From Acidobacteriaceae bacterium (GTDB taxonomy: Bacteria; Acidobacteriota; Terriglobia; Terriglobales; Acidobacteriaceae), in NCBI GenBank assembly GCA_903642225.1, contig CAHJWI010000031.1:1-54746 (forward strand): a stretch of DNA of 54,746 nt. Direction: 5' to 3'. The notes beneath the pieces are model-generated. The model ran no database searches and had not been told where the DNA came from. It worked only from the letters and a program-made list of their open reading frames with translations. The translations under genes were made by a program, and so were the position numbers. This document shows, one piece after another, positions 1 through 9,008 of this stretch. How positions within the stretch are numbered: the first letter of the stretch is position 1; every line of letters begins with the position of its first letter.

Positions 1-55
1 TCACTGTATCGCTCATACCTATCGGATGAGCCACCCACCCCGAGCGACGCAAGAC

Positions 56-1222
56 CTACCTGCTGCGTCTCAGCTCCGCCAGCGAATAGAAGGTGCCACG
101 CCACCGTATGCCGCCCTGCCGCAGCGTAACTGCAGTGGACCACAGCAGCGCACCCGCCACACCCGCCGAACCCAGCGGCGACAGCAAGCCATACCAGCCG
201 GACACGCCGCTCCGCAACCCGCCCCGGCCGAACGTGACGGCCAGCATCGTCACGGCAAGCACGGAAGCCGCGCGCATTCCCGGCACAAACAAGCCGATGG
301 CCGGCACCCAGAACATTCCCAGCACCCCAACAGCCGCAACGAACACCAGCGCCAGCCGAAACTGTAGCGCCGCAAAAAAGTTTTTCGTCAGTGTCCGCAT
401 GATGCCCAGCGCACCTGCAGCCCAGTGCACCTGCACCAGCCCCGTTCCAAACGCCGCAACCGACCGGTAGCCCGCAGCCTTCATATCCTGGCCCAGCCGC
501 AGGTCCTCCACAATCTCCAGCGGCCGCCGCGCAAATCCGCCAAGCTCGTCAAACGCTGAGCGCCGCACCATGTTGAACGCACCCACACCCACAAAATCCC
601 GCTTCGCCCGCGCGTCCGGAACCTTCCACATCCGGACTGCAAAATCGCCCAGCACCTGAAAGACCGCCAGCAGCACGCCCTCGTCCCAGCGCCGCACCCG
701 CAGTGTGGGCAGGCACACAAAGTGGTCTGCACCCGTCCCCACCGCAACCGTCAGCGCGCGTCGCAAGGCGTCCGGTGCAAACCATACATCCCCGTCGGTG
801 AACAGCACGTAGTCGCTCGTCGCGCCTTCCACGCCCACGGTCATGGCGTGTACCTTCCCGGCCCAACCAGCCGGCAAGGTTTTCACGTGCGCCGCGCGGA
901 CTCGCTCCGGAAACTCCGTCGCAACGCCATTCATCCGCAAGCCGGTGTCGTCGGTGGAGCGATCGTTCACGGCCACCACCTGCACGCCGGGGTAGTCCTG
1001 CAGCGCCAGCGACCGCAGCGTCGCTTCGATGCCCGCACCCTCGTCTTTTGCGGGCACTACAACCGTCAGACTCGGCATACCCACAGGCATGCAGTCTGGT
1101 GCCAGCCGGTTCAGGTCCGGCACGCTGCTCAGCTTGAACACCGCCGGAACAACGCGCGCGGTCCACAACCCAGCAACCAGCCAGGCCGCAATCTGAGCTG
1201 CCATAAGGATTGGGTGTATCAC
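56..1222 (-). CDS. Family 2 glycosyltransferase, membrane-anchored
   Basis: Predicted inverting GT-A glycosyltransferase (388 aa) acting at the inner membrane on a lipid or polyprenyl acceptor. Visible motifs are VVVPAKDEG (nucleotide-sugar binding), NDRSTDDT, a TDGDVWF variant of the DxD metal site, VEDLRLG as the general-base region (ED), and QGGIRWRGTFYS, a Q(x)xRW-like segment. There is an N-terminal hydrophobic anchor (about residues 5-25) and two to three C-terminal membrane segments, as in HpnB/hopanoid-associated and similar GT2 enzymes. It starts with GTG 6 nt after the stop of the upstream MFS gene, so both are probably cotranscribed. The acceptor and sugar cannot be read from sequence. 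A later in-frame ATG lies at 1204. Confidence 0.85.
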   Translation of the reverse strand: MIHPILMAAQIAAWLVAGLWTARVVPAVFKLSSVPDLNRLAPDCMPVGMPSLTVVVPAKDEGAGIEATLRSLALQDYPGVQVVAVNDRSTDDTGLRMNGVATEFPERVRAAHVKTLPAGWAGKVHAMTVGVEGATSDYVLFTDGDVWFAPDALRRALTVAVGTGADHFVCLPTLRVRRWDEGVLLAVFQVLGDFAVRMWKVPDARAKRDFVGVGAFNMVRRSAFDELGGFARRPLEIVEDLRLGQDMKAAGYRSVAAFGTGLVQVHWAAGALGIMRTLTKNFFAALQFRLALVFVAAVGVLGMFWVPAIGLFVPGMRAASVLAVTMLAVTFGRGGLRSGVSGWYGLLSPLGSAGVAGALLWSTAVTLRQGGIRWRGTFYSLAELRRSR

Positions 1223-1228
1223 TCCGAC

Positions 1229-2497
1229 TCAGGCATGAGCGGCCGCGGCATCCGGGCTGCTGTTCTGCGGTGCATACCGCGAGCCGATGAGCTGGAAGAG
1301 CGACGACAACACCAGCGCCAGCACCGTCACGCCGAGTCCCCAGCTCAGGTTACTGCGATCGCTTACAAAGCCGATGATGCGCGGCGACGGCACATCGCCC
1401 AGCAAGTGAATCAGAAACAGCTGCCCCGCAAGCGCCGTCGCACGTACCTGCGCACTCACGGAGTTCACAATCGCCGCATTGACCGGCCCGCTGCCCAGGA
1501 ACAGCGTGAACTGCGCCATCGCCAGCGCCGGCAGCATCGTCTTCAGCGGCCCAAAGAAACACAGCACTGCAAAGGGCACGCACAACCCAGCACCCAGTGC
1601 GCATACCCAGTAAAGTGCCCGATGGTCGTGCTTGATCCAGCGTTGCGCCAGAGCACCACCGGCGGCCGTTCCCAGCAGTCCGGTCACGGCTGTCATGGCG
1701 CCAATGGTAAAGCCGGCATGCGCCGCTGTTTGGTGCGTTGTCCGCTGCAGAAACGTGGGAATCCACGTGGAGATACCGCCAATAGTAAACGTCGACATCG
1801 CATACCCCAGCGTTGCCCACATGTACGCCGGGTTCTTCAGCAGGCCTAGGTACCGATGCGTCTTCGACCCCTGCTCTTTGTCGTTAGCAGTGTCCGTCCC
1901 GCCCCGCTGCGGTTCGCGCATAAAGAAGAGGATTGCCACCGCGAGCAACAAACCTGGGATGGCCGACACGTAAAACGCACTGCGCCACCCATGCGCCTGT
2001 CCGATGGCTGCACCGGCCGCGTACCCAATCGCAGCACCTACAGGGATGGCGATGTTGAAGATCGTCAGCGCACGGTTTCGCTGTTCCGGCGGGTAAAAGT
2101 CAGCCAGCACCGCCGGCCCAAAGATGCCAAAGCTCGCCTCGCCGATACCCAGCGCCGCATGCCGCACCAGCAGCGCGTCAAAGTTGTGCACCATGGCGGT
2201 GAACAGGTTCACGCCACTCCAGAACAGCGCACCGATGACAATCAGCGGCTTACGCGGGAAGTGGTCGCCCAGCCACCCCGTCGCCGGCGCCGCGATGATG
2301 TACGTGAGAAAGAAGTAAGTCGCCAGCGAGCCCAGCCGCTCGTCCGATACATGGAACTCGGACTTCACCATCTCCTGCACACCCGGCAGCACATACCGGT
2401 CGATGTAGTTCACCAGGTTCGACCCAGTCAACAACACCAGCGCAACCGTAGCCGCCTTCGCATCCGGGTTCTTCAACACCTTTGCATCGCCACTCAT
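1229..2497 (-). CDS. MFS transporter, spinster-like
   Basis: Twelve-helix major facilitator protein of 422 aa in the inner membrane. The loop between helices 2 and 3 carries the family signature region (GWLGDHFPRKPLIVIGAL) and the next segment GIGEASFGIFGPAVLADFYP is typical of spinster-like MFS proteins. Helix 1 contains NYIDRYVLPG, also characteristic of this subgroup. The substrate is unknown; sphingolipid, sugar-phosphate and aromatic-acid exporters all exist in this subfamily. It lies directly upstream of the glycosyltransferase with a 6-nt gap, which suggests one transcript. No strong Shine-Dalgarno is seen before the ATG. Confidence 0.85.
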   Translation of the reverse strand: MSGDAKVLKNPDAKAATVALVLLTGSNLVNYIDRYVLPGVQEMVKSEFHVSDERLGSLATYFFLTYIIAAPATGWLGDHFPRKPLIVIGALFWSGVNLFTAMVHNFDALLVRHAALGIGEASFGIFGPAVLADFYPPEQRNRALTIFNIAIPVGAAIGYAAGAAIGQAHGWRSAFYVSAIPGLLLAVAILFFMREPQRGGTDTANDKEQGSKTHRYLGLLKNPAYMWATLGYAMSTFTIGGISTWIPTFLQRTTHQTAAHAGFTIGAMTAVTGLLGTAAGGALAQRWIKHDHRALYWVCALGAGLCVPFAVLCFFGPLKTMLPALAMAQFTLFLGSGPVNAAIVNSVSAQVRATALAGQLFLIHLLGDVPSPRIIGFVSDRSNLSWGLGVTVLALVLSSLFQLIGSRYAPQNSSPDAAAAHA

Positions 2498-2625
2498 CGC
2501 GAGGAGGATAGCAGGTCATCGGGTACAGGCGCGCCACGTGCGGTGGGGCGCAATTACCGCGGCAATCTATCCACAGCGTACAGCCCTTAGACCCACGCCC
2601 TCTCAAGGGCACTTACTCTGAAGCT

Positions 2626-3945
2626 GTGACCGTAGACGACTTCAAGCCCTTGCTCGACCGCAAACAAGTCAGCGATTTCCTGCGCAAGCAGTTCCCGTAC
2701 CTTGACCCCGCAGACACCGCCCTCAGTCCTATCCGCGGTGGCCGCACAGAGGCGCTCGCAAAGCTCGCCGCAGTCGATCCTCAACTCTACAAACGCTCGC
2801 GCAACTACCTCGATGGGGCCGTCACGCATCTCTCCGCGTACCTGCGCCACGGCGTGCTCACGCTCGCAGAAGTGCGCGACGCCGCACTGCTCCGCGTCCG
2901 CGACCCCAGGGCAGCAGCAAAGTTCATCAACGAGCTTGGCTGGCGCGACTACTGGCAGCAGCTGTACCACCAACTTGGAGAGGGTATCTGGCAGGACCGC
3001 GAGCCCTGGAAGACCGGCTTCCGCGCCTCCGACTACGCTGACACTCTCCCAGACGACGTGACCCACAGCCAGACCACCTTTGTCTGCATGGACAGCATCG
3101 CCCGCGACCTGGTCACCACCGGTTACCTGCACAACCATGCCCGGCTCTGGTTCGCGGCCTACGTCGTCCACTGGCGCAGGGTCAGTTGGCAAGCCGGCGC
3201 CGCGTGGTTTTTGCGGCATCTCGTCGATGGGGACCCGGCAAGCAACAATTTTTCCTGGCAATGGGTCGCGTCCACCTTCGCGAGCAAACCCTACTTCTGG
3301 AATCGGGAAAACCTGCAGCGCTACACGGCAGACGCCTGGTGCAGCGTTTGCCCGCACGCCGCAAACCAGACCTGCCCGTTCGACCGCGATTACGACACTC
3401 TGGAGCAGACCCTTTTCCCACGTTTGATCGATCGCGTAGCCGATGTCACCATGCCTTCACCGCCGTTCCAACAAGTCGTCAAACAGGCTGCCAGGATCCA
3501 GGCAAAACCCTCTGGCACACTGTTGCTCTGGATCCACACCGACAGCCTCAACCCGGCCATGCCCATGCTGCAACAGCACGCTGCTAGCCCTGCGGTCTTT
3601 GTATGGGATCTCGATTGGCTGCGCTCCGCCAGAATCGACATAAAACGAATCGTATTCCTGGCTGAGTGCCTGCAACAGATGCCAGGACACTTAGAGATTC
3701 GTACTGGTGACGTTGCAGCAGAGGTGACTGCCGCTGCCACCGCCACCTCTGCCGCATACGTCCTGGCGCAGCGCACACCGGACCCACGCCTACTCGCGGC
3801 AGCTGCCATCATCCAGCGAACGTTGCCTGTCGTATGGGTCGATCCATCATCCTTTGCTGATACTCCCCGCGCCACGGACCTCAAACGCTTCTCTCGGTAT
3901 TGGCAACGCGCTCAGGCGTCTGCCATGCAGCCCACGCGTAACTAA
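2626..3945 (+). CDS. Photolyase/cryptochrome-like protein with FAD domain first and alpha/beta domain last
   Basis: 439 aa with a GTG start. Residues 1 to about 265 match the helical FAD-binding catalytic domain of photolyases and cryptochromes: YLDGAVTHLSAYLRHGVL, FINELGWRDYWQQLYH, GYLHNHARLWFAAYVVHW and DGDPASNNFSWQWVAS. In ordinary photolyases this domain is C-terminal. Here it is followed by a cysteine-bearing linker (CSVCPHAANQTCPF) and then by about 150 residues resembling the N-terminal alpha/beta antenna domain: LLLWIHTDSLNPAMPMLQQH, AVFVWDLDWL, FLAECLQQMPGHLEIRTGD and TPDPRLL. The order therefore looks circularly permuted. Light-driven DNA repair or photosensing is inferred from the FAD domain only. 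It converges on queF with a 2-nt gap. Confidence 0.8.
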   Translation: MTVDDFKPLLDRKQVSDFLRKQFPYLDPADTALSPIRGGRTEALAKLAAVDPQLYKRSRNYLDGAVTHLSAYLRHGVLTLAEVRDAALLRVRDPRAAAKFINELGWRDYWQQLYHQLGEGIWQDREPWKTGFRASDYADTLPDDVTHSQTTFVCMDSIARDLVTTGYLHNHARLWFAAYVVHWRRVSWQAGAAWFLRHLVDGDPASNNFSWQWVASTFASKPYFWNRENLQRYTADAWCSVCPHAANQTCPFDRDYDTLEQTLFPRLIDRVADVTMPSPPFQQVVKQAARIQAKPSGTLLLWIHTDSLNPAMPMLQQHAASPAVFVWDLDWLRSARIDIKRIVFLAECLQQMPGHLEIRTGDVAAEVTAAATATSAAYVLAQRTPDPRLLAAAAIIQRTLPVVWVDPSSFADTPRATDLKRFSRYWQRAQASAMQPTRN

Positions 3946-3947
3946 GC

Positions 3948-4370
3948 CTACCGCCGAGGCGGCGCACTCGTTTGATCGTCCGGCCGAGGATAGGTAGCCC
4001 ATACCACCGTACTGATTCCACCCCGCGGCCTGAAATCACCCTTGACCTCGCACCACACCGGGGCCACAGCCTTCACCACATCGTCGAGCACCTGATTACA
4101 AATGTTCTCCTGAAAAATTCCTAGGTTTCGGTAACAGAATAGATATTCTTTCAGCGACTTCAACTCAAGGCAGCGCTCGCGCGGCATGTAGCGAATTTCG
4201 ATATTGCCGAAGTCCGGCAGACCCGTCTTCGGACAGACAGAGGTAAATTCTGGATCATCAATCAGAATCTCGTACGCTTTGAATTGATTGGGCCAGGTTT
4301 CAATTTCGGGGAACGGAAAAGCCAGCCCTGCGGCGGCGTGCTCATCGGTATATCGCTCAGTCAATGCCAT
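3948..4370 (-). CDS. queF: NADPH-dependent 7-cyano-7-deazaguanine reductase QueF (short type)
   Basis: Reduces preQ0 to preQ1 with two NADPH in queuosine tRNA modification; cytosolic. The protein is about 140 aa, the length of the unimodular Bacillus-type QueF. It carries the catalytic cysteine in FTSVCPKTGLPDFGNIEIRY and the family element LELKSLKEYL. The start at ATG 4370 (MALTERYTDE) is preferred because the 15 residues upstream are not family-like; the open frame extends to 4415. No other queuosine gene is in the window. Confidence 0.9.
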   Translation of the reverse strand: MALTERYTDEHAAAGLAFPFPEIETWPNQFKAYEILIDDPEFTSVCPKTGLPDFGNIEIRYMPRERCLELKSLKEYLFCYRNLGIFQENICNQVLDDVVKAVAPVWCEVKGDFRPRGGISTVVWATYPRPDDQTSAPPRR

Positions 4371-4464
4371 AAAGACAGTGTAAAACCAGTGCGTGAAGTA
4401 CGCCCCGCCATGCACCGGAAGACCGCGTCCACAACGTAGCTGCCGTTAGAGTGCGGCACAAAGC

Positions 4465-4493
4465 AAGAGCCTCGTCCTGGGGACGAGGCTCTT
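4465..4493 (-). terminator. Hairpin terminator after the M48 peptidase gene
   Basis: A perfect 13-bp inverted repeat (4465-4477 with 4481-4493) with a 3-nt loop begins 19 nt past the M48 stop codon on the minus strand. Only a short T run follows (GCTTT), so it may be a rather weak intrinsic terminator, insulating queF from the peptidase transcript. Confidence 0.7.
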
Positions 4494-4511
4494 GGGATCA
4501 CCCGGACGATG

Positions 4512-5744
4512 TCAATCGCGCCGTCCCAGTGTGGGCCGGTCTTCACTCTTGTCCTGCGCTGACCCGGACGTGCTGTTTGGATCGTTGTTGCTTGCCGTTG
4601 TGCGGCGCAGCGTCGGCTTATTCGGGTCGGTTTTGCCGTCAATCTTGCGCTTGTTCTGGATGCGAGCGAGCCGTGCCTTCACCACGTCGAACTCCGACGT
4701 TGTAACCAGGTAATCCGGCCGCGACGGCAGAATCGTCGCAATCTCTTCTTCAGAACGGGCAATCCGGTCAGGAGTCTGCGGATGGTCTGCGAAGGCTCGG
4801 GACAGAACGCCAGGCTTGTTCTTCTCGAGTGCCTGCAGTTTTTCGAACATGGTGACCAGACCCTGTGGATCGTAACCCGCACGATAGCTGTACTGTACGC
4901 CCAACCAGTCAGCCTGAGCTTCAACATCCCGGTTGAACTTCAGGAAAGAAAGGGGAATAGCCAGCTGTGACGCCTCGTAGATACCGTACGCTGTGTACCC
5001 GCCCATAAAAATTAGCGGTACCGTCGATAGCTGCATGTACTCCATCTTGGTCATTTGCCGCGCGGCGTGGTGCGCGGCCACGTGGGCGATTTCATGCGCC
5101 ATGACGCCGGCCAGTTCGCTCTCGTTGTCCGCCGCCAGAATCAGGCCGCTGTTGACGTAGAAAAAGCCACCCGGCAGAGCCATCGCGTTGATCTCGTCGG
5201 AGTCAATCACCTTGATCGTGAAAGGAAACTTCGCGTCGGAGTTCTTGACGATATTCTGGCCCACGCGGTTAATGTACTCGACCACCACAGGGTCGGTGAT
5301 CATGCGACTCGACCGCTCCACCTCCATGGCCGCCTGCTTACCGTTACGCACTTCCCAGTCCGCCGAAAACCAGTTGCCCAGGCCGCGACCATTGATGTCC
5401 CGCGTTCCCGCAGACTCCACATCGTCGATCGACCCTTTTTTGATGTTTTTCTTTAGATCATCGCCCGGGTCGGGGATCGGCTCGTTGTTGTTTTTTGCAG
5501 CCTCGTCGCGCGCCTTATCCAGATCGGCCTTGCTGGCCGTGGGGGGTGGTCCATTGGTTGGTCCGCTGGACGGCGCTTTCGACGGGTTTGCCGATCCCGT
5601 CGTTGAGGTAGGTGTCGTCGTGGTCGGACCGCTGCCTGTAGTGGAGGTAGGCGTTGTCGACGCGGGGCTGGTCGATTGCGCACCAGCCATCGTCACGGCC
5701 GAGAGCGAGAGAGTTGCGATCAACGCAAGTGTACTGATCTGCAT
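4512..5744 (-). CDS. Secreted M48-family zinc metallopeptidase
   Basis: 410 aa exported metallopeptidase. The start at ATG 5744 gives a clean signal peptide (MQISTLALIATLSLSAVTMA) and has GGGAG upstream; the frame is open to 5783. After a Ser/Thr/Pro/Gly-rich linker (about residues 25-75) comes the catalytic domain with HEIAH (HExxH, about residue 216), AHHAARQ, and the downstream glutamate in DVEAQADWLG that completes the zinc site. Related BepA/YfgC and LoiP-type enzymes act in periplasmic quality control of outer-membrane proteins, so a similar role is plausible. The C-terminus is rich in Asn/Ser/Arg and looks disordered. Confidence 0.88.
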   Translation of the reverse strand: MQISTLALIATLSLSAVTMAGAQSTSPASTTPTSTTGSGPTTTTPTSTTGSANPSKAPSSGPTNGPPPTASKADLDKARDEAAKNNNEPIPDPGDDLKKNIKKGSIDDVESAGTRDINGRGLGNWFSADWEVRNGKQAAMEVERSSRMITDPVVVEYINRVGQNIVKNSDAKFPFTIKVIDSDEINAMALPGGFFYVNSGLILAADNESELAGVMAHEIAHVAAHHAARQMTKMEYMQLSTVPLIFMGGYTAYGIYEASQLAIPLSFLKFNRDVEAQADWLGVQYSYRAGYDPQGLVTMFEKLQALEKNKPGVLSRAFADHPQTPDRIARSEEEIATILPSRPDYLVTTSEFDVVKARLARIQNKRKIDGKTDPNKPTLRRTTASNNDPNSTSGSAQDKSEDRPTLGRRD

Positions 5745-5853
5745 GGCGTAGTAGCTCCCGGGCGGCGGTCGAACACAGCTCACCCTATGCCGTTAGACGC
5801 AGCATACGCCCAACGGTCGCACCCTGCCCATCCACTCGCGATAGACTGCAGCC

Positions 5854-6189
5854 ATGATCGACGAAGCAACATTCCGGCGTGAATCTGAGCGTGCCCTCGA
5901 AGAAGTCAAACAAACTCTCATCGACGCGGAGGAGGACGGGGGCTTCGAGGTGGAAGAGAATAACGGCGTGCTGAACGTTGTCTTCAACGACCCAAAAGCC
6001 AAGTTCGTCTACACGCCCAACACACCCGTGCGACAGATCTGGATCTCCGCTCTCTCCACGAGCTTTAAGCTGGACTGGGACGCCTCCCAGGCGCTGTTTG
6101 TTCTAGCCAAAACCGATGAATCGCTGACCAAGCTAACGGAGCGACTGGTACGCGAGCACACTCGCGACTTTCAATTTTCGCTGGGCTGA
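5854..6189 (+). CDS. cyaY: Frataxin-family iron donor protein CyaY
   Basis: 111 aa, the full length of bacterial frataxin. It has an acidic first helix (EEVKQTLIDAEEDGG) that in the family binds iron, followed by the beta-sheet core VLNVVFNDPKAKFVYTPNTP and the signature RQIWISALSTSFKLDWD. Frataxin modulates iron-sulfur cluster assembly on IscS/IscU. It is divergent from the M48 gene and converges on pgeF. Iron-sulfur enzymes such as SdhB and the ferredoxin occur elsewhere in the window, but none is adjacent. Confidence 0.88.
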   Translation: MIDEATFRRESERALEEVKQTLIDAEEDGGFEVEENNGVLNVVFNDPKAKFVYTPNTPVRQIWISALSTSFKLDWDASQALFVLAKTDESLTKLTERLVREHTRDFQFSLG

Positions 6190-6233
6190 GCGTGGCCAGG
6201 GCGCTCCAGTGCGATGCGCGTCTCGGCGCAGCG

Positions 6234-7073
6234 TTAAAGCGTGCATCCAATCGCACCACACATTCTGCCAGTCATGCCATGTTCCGCACGATGGCTGAAG
6301 AAGCGGTCCGTATCCGCAGCTGTGTCCAGGCCCAAAATATCAATGCTGCCAGCCGCCAGACCCGCTTCAACAAGCTGCCGCCGGTTCGCTTCCCAAAGAT
6401 CCAGGTGCAGTAAGGGCGCGGTGCCCTCACAGCTCACCTCGCGAAACAGCTCATCCGCATACGTGAACCGCGCGGCGAATTGTATCCGCAACTCTTCGCT
6501 CACGGCATAGCTCAAAGGACCTATTCCGGGTCCAACGACAGCACGGAGGTCGGCCGGATTGCACCCGTACCGGCGCTGCATACCTGATATGCCGTGCTCC
6601 ACGATCCGCCCCACGGTGCCCCGCCATCCTGCGTGAAAGGCCGCCACGACCCGCCGTACCGGGTCAACCACCAGCACTGGAATGCAATCGGCGGCACCGA
6701 CGGCCAGCAGCACGCCTGGCACATCGGTCATTACGCCGTCGCCCTCCCATGTGGCCGGCGTGGCAAAATCATCGGTTGCGTCGGACGCACTTTCCACTAT
6801 TCGCACTTTCGGCGTGTGAAGCTGCTTCAACAGCATGAATCGGTTCAGTCCCCTGCCGGGTAGGGCCTTCAGAAAACGCGTCCGGTTCTCCCGCACATGG
6901 GCGGCATCGTCCTGCATGGTATAGCCCAGGTTTAGATCGCCGTCGCCGGGTGGCAACCAAGGCCGGTACACCCGTGAAGCTCCGCCCCGCCGTGTCGAAA
7001 AGCCATGCACCACACCTGCGATGTCACCGAGCAGGGAACTGCGCACGATCTCTACATCCTGAGGCTGGTTCAT
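6234..7073 (-). CDS. pgeF: Peptidoglycan editing factor PgeF / multicopper polyphenol oxidase family
   Basis: 279 aa from ATG 7073; an in-frame GTG at 7082 is the alternative start. Motifs are LKQLHTPKV, VGAADCIPVLVVD (the Cys/Asp element of the active centre), AAFHAGWRGT and VGPGIGP, with closing CGAIGC. The family (formerly DUF152, YfiH/YlmD) is now linked to removal of L-Ser mis-incorporated into peptidoglycan precursors and has purine-nucleoside and phenol oxidase activities in vitro. It is the last gene of a minus-strand run that begins with ctaB; this position may be incidental. Confidence 0.88.
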   Translation of the reverse strand: MNQPQDVEIVRSSLLGDIAGVVHGFSTRRGGASRVYRPWLPPGDGDLNLGYTMQDDAAHVRENRTRFLKALPGRGLNRFMLLKQLHTPKVRIVESASDATDDFATPATWEGDGVMTDVPGVLLAVGAADCIPVLVVDPVRRVVAAFHAGWRGTVGRIVEHGISGMQRRYGCNPADLRAVVGPGIGPLSYAVSEELRIQFAARFTYADELFREVSCEGTAPLLHLDLWEANRRQLVEAGLAAGSIDILGLDTAADTDRFFSHRAEHGMTGRMCGAIGCTL

Positions 7074-7085
7074 CCCGCCCACGCC

Positions 7086-7352
7086 TTAGTCCGGCCGCTT
7101 GCGGTCTTCAAAATACTTGCCGATGCCAATGAGCAGAAATAGCGTTCCGGTGGGCACGCAGCCAAGCCCGATCATCAGGGCCAGCCAGCCAGCCGTGGTT
7201 GTTGGGCCATGCTGTGACACGCCACCGCTCACGATCACAATGGCAGAGCAGATCAGGCCAAGAATCTCAATGGGGAGAGCCACTCGCAGAATGGCACGCG
7301 TGTCTCGACGCATGCGGCCCACCTTGTTCTCTGTCAGCGGCGCTTCATTCAT
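7086..7352 (-). CDS. Small two-helix membrane protein in the cytochrome oxidase maturation run
   Basis: 88 aa, with two predicted membrane helices (about residues 24-43 and 55-77) after a basic N-terminus (MRRDTRAILR) and a charged tail KYFEDRKRPD. The ATG overlaps the stop of the DUF420 gene by 4 nt (ATGA), so translation is likely coupled. I do not recognise the family. Its position after ctaB and DUF420 suggests, without proving, an accessory role in haem or terminal-oxidase assembly. Confidence 0.65.
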   Translation of the reverse strand: MNEAPLTENKVGRMRRDTRAILRVALPIEILGLICSAIVIVSGGVSQHGPTTTAGWLALMIGLGCVPTGTLFLLIGIGKYFEDRKRPD

Positions 7353-7918
7353 CGACGAATCACAGCCTGCATCACTGCGACAATCACACCGGTCACTGAA
7401 ACGTATAGCCAGATGGGATACGTCCACCGCGCCAGCTTGCGATGCTGTTGAAAGCGCTCCGACAGTGAAAGAAAAAACGTGATCAATACCAGCGGCAACG
7501 CCACCACGGACAGCAGGATGTGCGATGAGAGCAGAGTGACATAGCTCGTCCACAACGCACCCGCGTGCGCAATGGGCAGGCGATACTCCCCATGCAAGGC
7601 ATGATTGGCGATGTAAGACACCAGAAAGAGCGTTGAAAATACAAACGCGGTGACCATTGCCGCGCGATGCTGCCTTACTTTGTGAGCCTTGATAAGACCA
7701 ACGCCTACCACCAGCGCGACTGCGGAACACGCGTTGAAGACGGCATTGAGCGACGGCAAGAACAGCAGGTGTGTGTGTGACGCGTCCGCCGGTGGGTGCA
7801 AATACACCAGCCACGCCAGGAAAAGGCTGGCCACCGCGCTCACGGCCAGGATTGCCCAAATGGCGGATGCCGGTGTGTGCAGTCGATCTTCACGCGAAGT
7901 GATTTCTGTCGCAGGCAT
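7349..7918 (-). CDS. DUF420 membrane protein (CtaM-like)
   Basis: 189 aa with about five membrane helices. Histidines lie in or near them (SHTHLLFLPSLNAVFNA, YIANHALHGEYR, LSSHILLS), as in DUF420 proteins. The Staphylococcus/Bacillus member CtaM (YozB) is required to mature haem-A containing oxidase. It starts 6 nt after the ctaB stop, supporting a shared role in haem-copper oxidase biogenesis. Confidence 0.8.
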   Translation of the reverse strand: MPATEITSREDRLHTPASAIWAILAVSAVASLFLAWLVYLHPPADASHTHLLFLPSLNAVFNACSAVALVVGVGLIKAHKVRQHRAAMVTAFVFSTLFLVSYIANHALHGEYRLPIAHAGALWTSYVTLLSSHILLSVVALPLVLITFFLSLSERFQQHRKLARWTYPIWLYVSVTGVIVAVMQAVIRR

Positions 7919-7924
7919 GGGGTC

Positions 7925-8866
7925 CTAGTAGGCGATGTGGCCGTTGGCATCTGCAATCATGGCGGCCAGCAGCAGCGGCAGGTAAATCACACTGAATTTG
8001 AGCAGATTGCGTGCGATGGTGCGCGACTGGTCAAGTGGCAAACCGTGCGTGATGCGCAGAAATTTAATGGTGTAGGCCAGGTAACCCAGCCCCAGCAGGA
8101 CGGCAACCACGCCGTACACATAGCCGCTTACACCCAGCCACATGGGCCACAGACTTACCGGAATCATGAGCACGGCATAAAACATCGCCTGTGTCGCAGT
8201 TGCGCGGCCTCCCGGCGAAACGACTGCCGTCACCTTGATGCCGGCCTTGGCGTAATCTGCACGGTATAGCCAACCTATCGCTTCAAAATGCGGAAATTGC
8301 CAGACAAACAACAGCGCAAACAGCGCCACCGCAGACCACTCGATGGTTCCGCGTGCAGCCGTCCAGCCGATGAGCGGCGGAAGCGCGCCCGGGAAGGCAC
8401 CAACGAAGGTTGCTACCATGCTCATGCGTTTCAGCGGCGTGTAGATTGCCACGTAGCTTACCGCTGTAAGCAGTGTTAGAAATCCTGTCAAAAAATTGGT
8501 CGTGACAGAAAGAAAGAGGCAACCGCCCACAATCGCCAGCAGGCCCACCAGCGAACCGTGCATAAGCCCGATACGCTGTGTTGCCATCGGGCGATTGGCG
8601 GTCCGCGGCATCAACGCATCGGTGCGGCGTTCTAGCGCCTGGTTCAGAGCGCTTGAGCCTGCGGACACGATCGCGATGCCCGCCATGGCTTCCACAAATT
8701 GCAGATGCAGGGGGCTGATCCCCGATCGAAGGCAACCCAGGTAGTAGCCGGCCGCCGCCGTAATGACGATCATCAGCGACACACGCACCTTAAACAACTC
8801 CGCATAATCTGCCAGCAGACTGTGTCGTGTAGCAGCAGAGGTCGGGATGGAAGCGGTGATCGACAT
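7925..8866 (-). CDS. ctaB: Protohaem IX farnesyltransferase (haem O synthase)
   Basis: 313 aa UbiA-superfamily inner-membrane enzyme that adds a farnesyl chain to haem B to give haem O for terminal oxidases. N-terminal ELFKVRVSLMIVITAAAGY and the aspartate-rich site NQALERRTDALMPRTANRP are characteristic of CtaB/CyoE. A second site lies around WLYRADYAKAGIKV. It heads a run with the DUF420 and small membrane genes. No oxidase structural gene is in the window. Confidence 0.92.
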   Translation of the reverse strand: MSITASIPTSAATRHSLLADYAELFKVRVSLMIVITAAAGYYLGCLRSGISPLHLQFVEAMAGIAIVSAGSSALNQALERRTDALMPRTANRPMATQRIGLMHGSLVGLLAIVGGCLFLSVTTNFLTGFLTLLTAVSYVAIYTPLKRMSMVATFVGAFPGALPPLIGWTAARGTIEWSAVALFALLFVWQFPHFEAIGWLYRADYAKAGIKVTAVVSPGGRATATQAMFYAVLMIPVSLWPMWLGVSGYVYGVVAVLLGLGYLAYTIKFLRITHGLPLDQSRTIARNLLKFSVIYLPLLLAAMIADANGHIAY

Positions 8867-9008
8867 TTCGTATCAAACTAAAGCATAGCGCGGCGACACG
8901 GCCCATGGGAGCAAGCGCGAACGATCTCCGGACCTGTATACCGTCGACTGTGTGTGCGAGGTGCCAAAGAGCGCCATGCCGCATCCGCTGCTCCCAAAGG
9001 AGGTCCTC

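Noticed and set aside
722..1849. 375-codon plus-strand ORF across the glycosyltransferase and MFS genes
   Set aside because: Arg/His/Gln-rich, spans two real genes on the other strand, no domain.
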